From the NCBI GenBank assembly GCA_902783825.1, contig CACZSJ010000120.1:1-10307 (forward strand): a stretch of DNA of 10,307 nt, read 5' to 3'. The notes beneath the pieces are model-generated. The model was not told the DNA's origin, made no database searches, and saw only the letters and a program-made list of their open reading frames with translations. The position numbers were made by a program, and so were the translations under genes. This document shows positions 1 through 6,359 of this stretch, piece after piece; positions within the stretch are counted from its first letter, which is position 1; each line of letters opens with the position of its first letter. This DNA comes from Oscillospiraceae bacterium (GTDB lineage Bacteria > Bacillota > Clostridia > Oscillospirales > Oscillospiraceae).

Positions 1-622
1 CGCTCACAATCTCACACAGTTTTTCGTCGTGCGTGATGAACAGATAACTGATATCCCGCTCCACCTGCAGTTTTTTCAGCAAGCGGATCATCTGCGCTTG
101 CGATACGCTGTCGAGCATGCTGGTCGGCTCGTCAAGCACGATGAATTTCGGCTCGGCCAGCAGGATGCGCGCCAGCGCCAGGCGCTGCAGCTCCCCGCCG
201 GAGAGTTGGGCCGGCAGCCGCTGCAGATGCTCCGCGTAGATGCCGAAGGGCTTGAGGTGTTCACCCAGGATCTCCTCGGAATACGGCAGATGAAACAGTC
301 GGTAAACCTCTCGCAGACTTTCCCGCAGACTGAGCTTTGGATCAAAAGAGGTTTCCGGATGCTGGAACAGGATCTGAATTTCCCTGCGCGCCTGGCGCGG
401 GAAAGGAAAACGCAGCTCCTCGCCTTGATAGACGATCCGTCCGGCGGCGGGCTTTCTCAGTCCGCACAGAATCTGCGCCAGCGTCGACTTTCCACAGCCG
501 CTTTTGCCCAGCAGCCCAACGGTCTCCCTTTCCCCCACCGAAAGGCTTACCTTGTCCAGCACAGGATTGACCGTATTGCGGTTCCGGTAAGAAAAGGAGA
601 TGTTCTCCGCGTTAATCCGCAT
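1..622 (-). CDS. Opp/Dpp/Nik-type ABC transporter ATPase, second subunit (OppF/DppF-like), 3' end beyond window
   Basis: This is the second cytoplasmic ATPase of a peptide/nickel-type importer, powering uptake together with the ATPase encoded just upstream. All ABC hallmarks are visible in the 207 codons present: Walker A GKSGCGKST (residues 39-47), Q-loop Gln87, signature LSGGELQR (140-147), Walker B FIVLDEP (160-166), D-loop SMLD (168-171) and switch His198. The ATG at 622-620 overlaps the stop of the upstream ATPase gene by 11 bases, so the two are probably translationally coupled. The reading frame is open to the left edge, so the C-terminus is missing. Whether it carries the oligopeptide-transporter C-terminal extension cannot be seen. 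The family is certain; the substrate is not. Confidence 0.93.
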   Translation of the reverse strand, partial: MRINAENISFSYRNRNTVNPVLDKVSLSVGERETVGLLGKSGCGKSTLAQILCGLRKPAAGRIVYQGEELRFPFPRQARREIQILFQHPETSFDPKLSLRESLREVYRLFHLPYSEEILGEHLKPFGIYAEHLQRLPAQLSGGELQRLALARILLAEPKFIVLDEPTSMLDSVSQAQMIRLLKKLQVERDISYLFITHDEKLCEIVS

Positions 623-1529
623 AAAGCCAACACCTCACCTTCCGGCCCTCCCGCTCCGCCATCGGCGGCGCCTGGGCACATTTCGCGCCGCGGCGTGGGC
701 AACGATCGTAAAAGCGGCAGCCCATGCGCCCGGCTTCGCTGTGGGGAGGCGCAAAGCCCATATCCGCCTTCAGGCCGTTTTCCGGCATAGCCTCGAGGAT
801 CATGCGGGAGTAGGGATGTAGAGGCTCGGAAAAAAACGCGCCGCTGTCACACTGTTCCACCGCCTGGGCGGCGTACATCACGCAGATCTTGTCCGCAACC
901 AGGCGGGCAAAGCGCAGATCGTGGCTGACGCACAGGATCGTCCGATCCGTCAGCCGGCGCAGCAAATCGGTCACCGTTTCGATCCGCTCCCCGTCCAGCC
1001 CCTTGGTAGGCTCGTCGGCCAGCAGAATGGGCGCGCCGGTGATGGCGCCCATGGCGATCAGCGCCCGCTGCCGCATGCCTCCGCTGAGGGTGTGGGGATA
1101 GGCTGCCGCGAGCTTTTCCTCACTGCCCAGATTCAGCCGCTTCATCCAATCCACAGCGGCAGACAGGGCCGTCCGCCTGGACGCCGCCCTTTTTTCCATA
1201 AGCGGCTCAGCGATCTGATACCCAACCGTAAGCAGCGGATTCATGCTGCTCCCGCCGCCCTGGGGGATATAGGCCAGCCGTGTTCCCCGCAGCTCGTTCA
1301 TTTCCTTCTCGCCGAGGGACAAGAGGTCCGTCCCGTCCAAAAGCAGTTCCCCGCTGACCTGTGCGCTGGCAGGCAGAATCCGGAGAATGGCGGCCAGCAA
1401 TACGCTTTTGCCGCTGCCCGATTCTCCGATGATCACGGTGTTTTCTTTTTCCGGAACCGTCAGATCCAGACAGTCGATCGCGGTAAGGCCACCTCGAAAT
1501 ACGACGGAAAGCTTGTTGATTTCAATCAT
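612..1529 (-). CDS. Opp/Dpp/Nik-type ABC transporter ATPase, first subunit (OppD/DppD-like)
   Basis: This 305-residue cytoplasmic ATPase would pair with the following ATPase beneath the two permeases. It has Walker A GESGSGKS (35-42), Q-loop Gln90, signature LSGGMRQR (148-155), Walker B LLADEP (169-174) and switch His203. The tail from HPYSRMILEAMP (238-249) is the oligopeptide/dipeptide transporter C-terminal extension typical of OppD, DppD and NikD. It ends with cysteines 271, 277, 284 and 300, in the place where some DppD proteins are known to bind an iron-sulfur cluster. The ATG at 1529 is chosen because it forms an ATGA overlap with the permease stop and begins with the family-typical MIEINKLSV. 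An upstream in-frame start would only add residues inside the permease gene. Substrate class (peptide or metal chelate) is unresolved. Confidence 0.95.
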   Translation of the reverse strand: MIEINKLSVVFRGGLTAIDCLDLTVPEKENTVIIGESGSGKSVLLAAILRILPASAQVSGELLLDGTDLLSLGEKEMNELRGTRLAYIPQGGGSSMNPLLTVGYQIAEPLMEKRAASRRTALSAAVDWMKRLNLGSEEKLAAAYPHTLSGGMRQRALIAMGAITGAPILLADEPTKGLDGERIETVTDLLRRLTDRTILCVSHDLRFARLVADKICVMYAAQAVEQCDSGAFFSEPLHPYSRMILEAMPENGLKADMGFAPPHSEAGRMGCRFYDRCPRRGAKCAQAPPMAEREGRKVRCWLYAD

Positions 1530-2353
1530 GATTCCACCGAATATCCGTTTTGTGTGCTCGTCCCCAGCCCGTAGTAGCCGATGAGGATGAACGCGAAGAT
1601 ACACAGACTAACGCAGAGAATCGGTGGAATATACCACCAATAAAAATTGGCGACCACGCCGTTTCGCCGGAACGCGTAGTAGAGGATGCTGCCCCAACTT
1701 TTCTGGTTATACACGCCTAAGCCCATAAAGCTGATGCTGGCTTCGGTAAGCATCGCGGAAGCCACAGCCAAGGTGGATCGCATCAGCACGATCTCGCTGA
1801 TGTTCGGCAGCAGATGCCGCAGCATGATCACGCTTTTCTTCTGCCCCAAGGTCTCCTCGATCTTGATGAAGGGCTGCTCCTTGAGCTGCGCCACCCTGGA
1901 ACGAACGACGCGAGCGGTGGAAGTCCAGCTCGTCAGGCAGATGGCGGCCACGATGTTCCAGATGCTCGGCCGCATGAAGGTCACCAGAACGATCGTAAAC
2001 GGCAGCGGCGGAATCGCCATAAAGACGCTCGTCAGCGCGGACAGAAGCCGGTCCGTCAGGCCGCCGCAATAGCCGGCCGTGACACCGATGGCCGTGCCGA
2101 TCAGCACGATGAAAAAGGCGGCGGCCGTGCCGGTCAGCAGCGTGACCCGCGTTCCGAGGATCAACTCGCTGAGCAGATCCTGCCCGATATCGTTGGTGCC
2201 CAGCAGATGCGCCGCGCTCGGCTTCTGATAGGGGGCAAAAAGCTCGCTCATCGAATAGGGCATGAGCAGCTCGGCAAAAACAGCGATCAGCACAAAAACC
2301 GTCAGGATCGCAAGCCCGGCGACCATGCTCCGGGAAACACGCTTCTTAACCAT
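1526..2353 (-). CDS. Opp/Dpp/Nik-type ABC transporter permease, second subunit (OppC/DppC-like)
   Basis: This 275-residue inner-membrane permease is one half of the transmembrane channel, paired with the DppB-like protein encoded upstream. The N-terminal motif LLGTNDIGQDLLSELILGTR (50-69) is the hallmark of the DppC/NikC class. The EAA coupling loop, which contacts the ATPases, lies around 167-184 (ETLGQKKSVIMLRHLLPN). The conserved EASISFMGLGV follows at 204-214. Hydrophobic segments fall near 11-31, 70-95, 103-127, 130-146, 190-212 and 240-263, fitting six membrane passes. The ATG at 2353 gives the normal short KR-rich N-terminus and overlaps the upstream stop by 8 bases. A longer in-frame extension to 2437 would be entirely inside the upstream gene and is rejected. 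Confidence 0.94.
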   Translation of the reverse strand: MVKKRVSRSMVAGLAILTVFVLIAVFAELLMPYSMSELFAPYQKPSAAHLLGTNDIGQDLLSELILGTRVTLLTGTAAAFFIVLIGTAIGVTAGYCGGLTDRLLSALTSVFMAIPPLPFTIVLVTFMRPSIWNIVAAICLTSWTSTARVVRSRVAQLKEQPFIKIEETLGQKKSVIMLRHLLPNISEIVLMRSTLAVASAMLTEASISFMGLGVYNQKSWGSILYYAFRRNGVVANFYWWYIPPILCVSLCIFAFILIGYYGLGTSTQNGYSVES

Positions 2354-3368
2354 GCTGCACCCCGTCCTGTATCCGCGGGTCGATGCGCATGCAGAGCATG
2401 TCCGACACAAAGTTGAAAAACACCACGCAAACCGCAATCAGCAGAAAACACATCTGCACGGTGGGATAGTCCCGGTTGTTAACTGCGTCATAAATCAGTG
2501 TCCCCATGCCCTTCCAGGAAAAGACGACTTCAATCAGCATCGAACCGGACAGAATATGCCCAACCTGAAGGCAAATCGTCGTAACAAAGGGTACCAGCGC
2601 ATTTTTCAGCACATGGCGGAACAGCACATGCCGCCGGGAGATGCCTTTGGCAACGGCAACAACAATATAGTCCTCATCCCGGATCTGCGAGACATAGCTC
2701 TTCATAAGCAGGAAATTGGAGGAGGTGCGAAACAAGCTCAGCACCAGGACGGGAAGCGCCATATGGTGCAGGACGCTGAGAACGCGCGGCCAACCGCTCA
2801 GCCGACCCGAGACCATCCCGCCCACGGGAAACCAATGCAGCTTGTAAGAAAAAATCACCAACAGAATCAGCGCCAGGCAATTGGCCGGAATGGTCTCCAG
2901 GAACAGAAACAGACCCGTCAGCGCACGATCCAGCCGCCCACCCTTCCGGTAGCCCGCCAGCACGCCCAATGCGCCGCCCAAAAGGGCGGAGATCGCGATG
3001 GCGGACAGGGCCAGAAGCGCGGTCCATTTCATCCGAAACAGCACGGTCTTCGCCACGCTCTCCCCGCCGATGAAGGAGTGTCCGAACTGCAGGGTGACCA
3101 CCTGCTCCAGATAGCGCAGATACTGGGTCAGCAGGCTTCCGTCCAGGGAATACTGCGCCCGTACCTCGTCCAGCTTTTCCGGAAACTGGTTGTAGAGCGT
3201 AAAATACTGCTCATCCCCCAGAATATGCATGACGGGATCGCCCGGCATCAGATGGATCAGGATGAAATTGATGCTGATGATGGCAAAGACCAGCGCGACG
3301 GCCCGGAGAAGATAGCCCGCAGCCAGACGCAGCCGTTTTATGCCTAGTCTTTGTTCTTGATTCTCCAT
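2346..3368 (-). CDS. Opp/Dpp/Nik-type ABC transporter permease, first subunit (OppB/DppB-like)
   Basis: This 340-residue inner-membrane permease forms the channel with the DppC-like subunit. After a basic N-terminus, the first membrane segment (about 18-40) runs into HLMPGDPV (39-46), the signature of the OppB/DppB/NikB class. Further hydrophobic segments lie near 113-139, 148-174, 196-215, 255-280 and 302-323. The EAA loop is at about 238-260, including KGISRRHVLFRHVLKNALVP. The C-terminus ends with DMLCMRIDPRI, the usual DPR ending. The start is ATG at 3368, which overlaps the methyltransferase gene by 25 bases. A TTG three codons upstream (3377) is possible but has no advantage. The ribosome binding site is weak (GGGA), so translation may depend on coupling to the gene before it. 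Confidence 0.94.
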   Translation of the reverse strand: MENQEQRLGIKRLRLAAGYLLRAVALVFAIISINFILIHLMPGDPVMHILGDEQYFTLYNQFPEKLDEVRAQYSLDGSLLTQYLRYLEQVVTLQFGHSFIGGESVAKTVLFRMKWTALLALSAIAISALLGGALGVLAGYRKGGRLDRALTGLFLFLETIPANCLALILLVIFSYKLHWFPVGGMVSGRLSGWPRVLSVLHHMALPVLVLSLFRTSSNFLLMKSYVSQIRDEDYIVVAVAKGISRRHVLFRHVLKNALVPFVTTICLQVGHILSGSMLIEVVFSWKGMGTLIYDAVNNRDYPTVQMCFLLIAVCVVFFNFVSDMLCMRIDPRIQDGVQHG

Positions 3369-4234
3369 GCGTCCCAAACCGTGATTCCGATCAGACTCTC
3401 CGTCCGATCCACATAGAATCCGTCTTCCAGATTTTCAAAAACATACCCTCTGATTTTTTCGCGGATAGCGGGCGTGATCTCGGCAAAGCGCCAATAGGCA
3501 AAGCAGATGCTCTCGATGGCGTCTTCCGGACTTTGCTTGCGTTCCCAGCCTACGGTCGTATAGCTCAGGTCCGGCTCGCCCCCCATATGATAGGCGGCGG
3601 TAAAGGGGAAAATGACATCGTTCCCGCCCTTTGTGCCCAGATTGCGGCCAAGAATGAGCCGCTGAAGCTCCCCTCCGTGATTGGAGCGGCTTCTTCCGGC
3701 GAAGGACAGCAGACAGCAGCCGCCGCGGGAAGCCTCGTTCATTTTCTGCAGCGTTTCCAGGCCACAAACGCCTCGTGGGTTGATGCTGCAGAGGACCAGG
3801 TCGAAGCCGTTTCGCAGTCCGTATTCGTCCAGATCCAGGCTCCGCCAGTTCGCGTTGACGTAGCGGATATTGCCGATGCCCCGCAGGGCGGCGCGCCGCC
3901 GGATTTCCTCCTGCATCACCGTGGAAATATCCAGCGAGGTCACGCTCTGGTACCGCTCGGCAAAGGGTAGGGTGAACATCCCGTTGCCGCTGCCAATGTC
4001 CAGCGCCGTCATGTCCTTTCCCAGATAGCCGCGCCCTGAAATACACTGCAGGGTCTTTTCCACGCGTTCCGTGCTGCTTCCCATGCAGGCGTTGAATGCC
4101 GCAAGGTTTTGCTCCTCATGCGCATCGACCTCGTCTTTGGGGCGGATTTCCGCACAGAAATTGTCTGTGCCCGCCATCGCGGCTTCCCACTGCTCAGCGC
4201 TCTGCTGTAAAAGCTCCTGATGCCATCCAGTCAT
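3344..4234 (-). CDS. Class I SAM-dependent methyltransferase, first gene of the importer operon
   Basis: This 296-residue soluble protein has a Rossmann-type methyltransferase core. The SAM-binding motif I LDIGSGNGMFTLP is at residues 78-90 and the acidic end of strand 2 is in SLDIS (100-104). A post-I region NANWRSLDLD is at 127-136 and a motif IV-like CSINPRG at 149-155. About 75 residues precede the core, and a C-terminal part of about 115 residues may form a substrate lid. ATG 4234 is chosen over GTG 4243 because GGGAG (plus-strand 4243-4247) sits 8 bases before it. The stop overlaps the first permease gene, so it is co-transcribed with the importer. Its substrate is unknown. Modifying an imported or exported chelator or peptide is one possibility suggested only by position. 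The fold is confident; the function is not. Confidence 0.88.
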   Translation of the reverse strand: MTGWHQELLQQSAEQWEAAMAGTDNFCAEIRPKDEVDAHEEQNLAAFNACMGSSTERVEKTLQCISGRGYLGKDMTALDIGSGNGMFTLPFAERYQSVTSLDISTVMQEEIRRRAALRGIGNIRYVNANWRSLDLDEYGLRNGFDLVLCSINPRGVCGLETLQKMNEASRGGCCLLSFAGRSRSNHGGELQRLILGRNLGTKGGNDVIFPFTAAYHMGGEPDLSYTTVGWERKQSPEDAIESICFAYWRFAEITPAIREKIRGYVFENLEDGFYVDRTESLIGITVWDAWRIKNKD

Positions 4235-4242
4235 TTCTTTCA

Positions 4243-4247
4243 CTCCC
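4243..4247 (-). promoter_or_regulatory. Ribosome binding site deciding the methyltransferase start
   Basis: On the minus strand GGGAG stands 8 bases before ATG 4234. The alternative GTG at 4243 overlaps this motif and has no usable site of its own, so the ATG is preferred. Confidence 0.7.
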
Positions 4248-4273
4248 GCAAATCTTCTACGACTTATGTTTGA

Positions 4274-4302
4274 AATATATCATTTTGCCCTACGCTCCAC
4301 AA
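4274..4302 (-). promoter_or_regulatory. Promoter for the methyltransferase-importer operon
   Basis: On the minus strand a -35-like TTGTGG (plus-strand 4297-4302) and a -10 TATATT (4274-4279) are separated by exactly 17 bases, about 40 bases before the methyltransferase start. The -10 matches 5 of 6 consensus bases; the -35 matches only its TTG. A weak -35 next to a palindrome suggests a regulated promoter. Confidence 0.55.
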
Positions 4303-4303
4303 G

Positions 4304-4315
4304 CCCCCCGGGGGG
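4304..4315. promoter_or_regulatory. C6G6 palindrome, candidate operator
   Basis: A perfect 12-base palindrome CCCCCCGGGGGG lies one base outside the -35 box of the minus-strand promoter. Read on the minus strand it has a GTAT-type flank on one side (GTATCCCCCCGGGGGG). C/G tracts flanked by A/T-rich arms are typical of operators for CsoR/RcnR-family metal-sensing repressors. No such regulator is encoded in the window, so the assignment is inference. Confidence 0.35.
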
Positions 4316-4400
4316 ATACAAAATGGAAAAAGAGCTCCTGCCGCCTGGCATTTCCTTCGTCCAGAGGCAAGCGCCGACGTGGGGAGATCTGCTCTTCTTC

Positions 4401-4429
4401 TTGCGTTCAAGTGGGAAAGTGTTTATAAT
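4401..4429 (+). promoter_or_regulatory. Promoter for the deacylase gene
   Basis: A perfect -10 TATAAT (4424-4429) follows TTGCGT (4401-4406) at a 17-base spacing. The expected start of transcription is near 4436, giving a leader of about 207 bases before the deacylase start codon. The -35 matches only TTG. Confidence 0.6.
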
Positions 4430-4435
4430 TGTGAT

Positions 4436-4642
4436 ACCTGCAGCCCTTCCCTGTTTTGGAAGAAAGCTCCGGAACCGGGGAGGCGCCTGATCCTTGTGGG
4501 ACAAGCAAAGGATGCGAAGGCCGTCCCGCTTCCCAGAGGCGCCGCGCAAAATACATTCGGGCCGCTTTCGGCAGGAAATCAGCCCGGTTTTTCCGTCGCA
4601 TCCCTATGAAAACGCAAGCATGCATAACAGGAGGGTTCCCCT
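4436..4642 (+). ncRNA. Structured leader with possible transcription attenuation
   Basis: The leader has several mutually consistent stems: CTTCC/GGAAG at the start; GGCGCC (4482-4487) with GGCGCC (4538-4543); and inside that pair ATCCTT (4490-4495) with AAGGAT (4508-4513) and GAAG (4516-4519) with CTTC (4529-4532). Together these draw a three-way junction. Downstream, CGGGC (4558-4562) can pair with GCCCG (4582-4586) just before five T residues. AACCGGG (4473-4479) can instead pair with CCCGGTT (4583-4589), which would break that hairpin. I compared it by eye with the common riboswitch classes and recognise none. The structure was drawn by hand and is not an energy calculation. Confidence 0.35.
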
Positions 4643-4646
4643 ATGA
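4512..4646 (+). CDS. Possible 44-codon leader ORF coupled to the deacylase start
   Basis: An ATG at 4512 opens a 44-codon frame whose TGA (4644-4646) overlaps the deacylase ATG (4643-4645) as ATGA, an arrangement used for translational coupling. The predicted peptide is rich in arginine (8) and proline and begins MRRPSRFPEAPRK. Its only ribosome binding site is a weak AAAGG directly against the ATG, and it spans the putative terminator hairpin. It may be a true leader peptide or a chance frame in GC-rich DNA. Confidence 0.2.
   Translation: MRRPSRFPEAPRKIHSGRFRQEISPVFPSHPYENASMHNRRVPL
4558..4592 (+). terminator. Terminator-like hairpin within the deacylase leader
   Basis: CGGGC (4558-4562) pairs with GCCCG (4582-4586), with a T-G pair possible outside it. 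A T-run (4588-4592) follows almost at once. A nested alternative GCCG-CTTT-CGGC (4561-4572) competes. The stem is short, so as a terminator it would be partial, which suits attenuation. Confidence 0.35.
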
Positions 4647-6241
4647 GAACACACATAAAAAACGCGAAAATCTACGATGGCAGCGGCGCCCCCGCATTTC
4701 TGGGGGAGCTTCTCATCCAGGACGACCGAATCGAACAAGTAGGCGCGGCTCTGGATGTGACGGCAGACCGGATCCTGGATTTGCAGGGCAAGTCCGTCTC
4801 CGCCGGCTTTATCGACGGTCACTCCCACAACGACTGGTTCGCCATCAAACGGGATCCGCTCCCCTATTTTGAGCCCTTTATCCGTCAAGGGATTGCCACC
4901 TTTGTAGCCGGCAACTGCGGCCTGTCCGCCATCGGTTTTGAGCCGGGCTGCCCGCATACGGACAAACTGGGCGGCGGTCTGTTTGGCTTTCGGGATTGCA
5001 CAGGCGCCTACGGCACGGTAGACGAGTATTTTGCCGCTGTGGACGGGAAGATGCCCTGCAATCTGCTGGAGCTGGCCGGGCACTGCTCTGCTCGAGCCGC
5101 CGCGGGCGGCAACGAAAACCGCAGGCTGACGGACACAGAAGAGAAAGCCATGCTGGACATTCTGGAGAAGGCACTGCAGCAGGGCGCCGCCGGTCTGTCC
5201 CTCGGCCTGATGTATGAGCCCGGCCTGTACGCAGACGTGGAGGAACTGAAAAAGGTGGCGGCGCTGTGCCTCAAGTACAACAAGCCCCTGACCGTTCACC
5301 CCCGTGCCGAATCCAAGGTCTCCATGGCCTACCCCCAGCTTTTCGGCCGTTCTCATCTGCTGCGCGCTTTTGATGAGCTGGTGGAAATCGCCAAGGGCAC
5401 GCCTCTGAAGCTGCAGTATTCTCACGCCATCTTCGTGGGCCGCAGCTCCTTCCAAGATAAAAATGAGCTCCTCCGACTCATGGAGGAGCTGCGCGCCGGC
5501 GGCACGGATGTGATGTTCGATATCTACAACGAGTGTCTGGGCGTCTCGGTCATCACCGTCATCCTGCCAAGCTGGTATCAGGGTATGAGCCCGGCGGAGC
5601 GAAACAAGCCCCTGAATCGGCTCAAGCTGGCCGCTCTGGTGAAGGCCAGCAGCACCCTGCTGGGCTTCGGCTTTCGGGACATTGTGGTCGCCTATATCGG
5701 CCCCGGCTATGAGCACTATGAGGGCAAAAGCGTCCACCAGATCGCCCGGGAGGAGGGCCTCAGCGACCTGCAGGCCTACCTGAAGCTCTGCCAGCTCAGC
5801 GATTTCCGCGGCCGCGTCAACATGGGCCCTTACTCCACTCCGGAGATCATCCGGGATTTTGAACGCAACGAGCACTGCCTGTACATGACCGACGCCTGGG
5901 TAGAGCCCCACGGCGTACAGAATCCTGCACTCTACGACTGCTACCCCAAGTTTTTGCGGGACGCGCTTCTGGGCACGGGCGACACCCTGCCCAACACCAT
6001 CCGCCGCATGACCGGCGCCATCGCCGACCGCTATGGAATCCCCCAGCGGGGCTATCTCCGGGAGGGTTACTACGCGGATCTCACCGTCTTTGATGAGGAT
6101 GCGTTGAAGGCCGGTGTCCCGGATCAGGAAAAGCCCTTCGGCATTGAAAAGGTCTTCATCAACGGCAGGCTGGTCCTGGATGGGGACACACTGGATCGGG
6201 AGGCTCTGAAAAGCGCAGGCCGAGCGATTCGCATTCCCTGA
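4643..6241 (+). CDS. N-acyl-D-amino-acid deacylase (D-aminoacylase family, amidohydrolase superfamily)
   Basis: This 532-residue cytoplasmic metal-dependent hydrolase would release a free D-amino acid and a carboxylate from an N-acyl-D-amino acid. The family's metal ligands and catalytic residues are all in order: His60 and His62 in GFIDGHSHND (55-64), Cys92 in GNCGLS (90-95), His219 in LTVHP, His261 in QYSHAIF and the catalytic Asp417 in MTDAW. They correspond to the H-x-H, Cys, His, His, Asp set of characterised D-aminoacylases. The C-terminus returns to the usual beta-sandwich (GYLREGYYADLTVFD, 470-484). The start is fixed by AGGAGGG (4629-4635), 7 bases before the ATG. The helper loop GHCSARAAAGG (146-156) differs from the common GHGTLR form, so acyl or side-chain preference may be unusual. 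Other members of this family act on N-acyl-D-glutamate or aspartate. Confidence 0.88.
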   Translation: MRTHIKNAKIYDGSGAPAFLGELLIQDDRIEQVGAALDVTADRILDLQGKSVSAGFIDGHSHNDWFAIKRDPLPYFEPFIRQGIATFVAGNCGLSAIGFEPGCPHTDKLGGGLFGFRDCTGAYGTVDEYFAAVDGKMPCNLLELAGHCSARAAAGGNENRRLTDTEEKAMLDILEKALQQGAAGLSLGLMYEPGLYADVEELKKVAALCLKYNKPLTVHPRAESKVSMAYPQLFGRSHLLRAFDELVEIAKGTPLKLQYSHAIFVGRSSFQDKNELLRLMEELRAGGTDVMFDIYNECLGVSVITVILPSWYQGMSPAERNKPLNRLKLAALVKASSTLLGFGFRDIVVAYIGPGYEHYEGKSVHQIAREEGLSDLQAYLKLCQLSDFRGRVNMGPYSTPEIIRDFERNEHCLYMTDAWVEPHGVQNPALYDCYPKFLRDALLGTGDTLPNTIRRMTGAIADRYGIPQRGYLREGYYADLTVFDEDALKAGVPDQEKPFGIEKVFINGRLVLDGDTLDREALKSAGRAIRIP

Positions 6242-6261
6242 AAGCCGTAGCCACATTCCGC

Positions 6262-6303
6262 GCAGCCGCCGATCTTTGGCTTGCCAAGTCGGCGCGGCGC
6301 TGC
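6262..6303. promoter_or_regulatory. Imperfect palindrome covering the desulfhydrase promoter
   Basis: The core TTGGC-TT-GCCAA (6276-6287) is a perfect inverted repeat containing the -35 box. Outer arms GCAGC (6262-6266) with GCTGC (6299-6303) and a C/G-rich inner arm (CCGA with TCGG) extend the symmetry with a small bulge. It could be an operator, or an RNA hairpin in read-through transcripts from the deacylase gene. Confidence 0.4.
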
Positions 6304-6309
6304 TATAGT
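6281..6309 (+). promoter_or_regulatory. Internal promoter for the D-cysteine desulfhydrase-like gene
   Basis: TTGCCA (6281-6286; 5 of 6 consensus) and TATAGT (6304-6309; 5 of 6) are separated by exactly 17 bases. It is one of the strongest promoters in the window. Transcription should start near 6316, about 45 bases before the preferred start codon. Confidence 0.65.
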
Positions 6310-6359
6310 GGAGGCAGAACATGACGGCGCGCCCATGGGCGCACGGAAGGGAGAAAAGC

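Noticed and set aside
29..790. A 253-codon plus-strand open frame at the left end
   Set aside because: The minus strand here encodes Walker A, signature and Walker B motifs in the correct order; the plus frame has none.
2262..3347. A 361-codon plus-strand open frame across the permease genes
   Set aside because: The product is rich in His, Gln and Asn with no domain, as expected from reading a membrane-protein gene backwards.
4496..4506. Similarity of TGTGGGACAAG in the leader to a segment of the NiCo riboswitch
   Set aside because: The other conserved parts of that riboswitch and its closing stem are not present, so the resemblance is too short to count.
4436..4642. Leader checked by eye for T-box, cobalamin, SAM, FMN, TPP, lysine, glycine, guanidine, ZTP, 6S and SRP RNA signatures
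   Set aside because: None of the conserved sequence blocks of these RNAs could be found.
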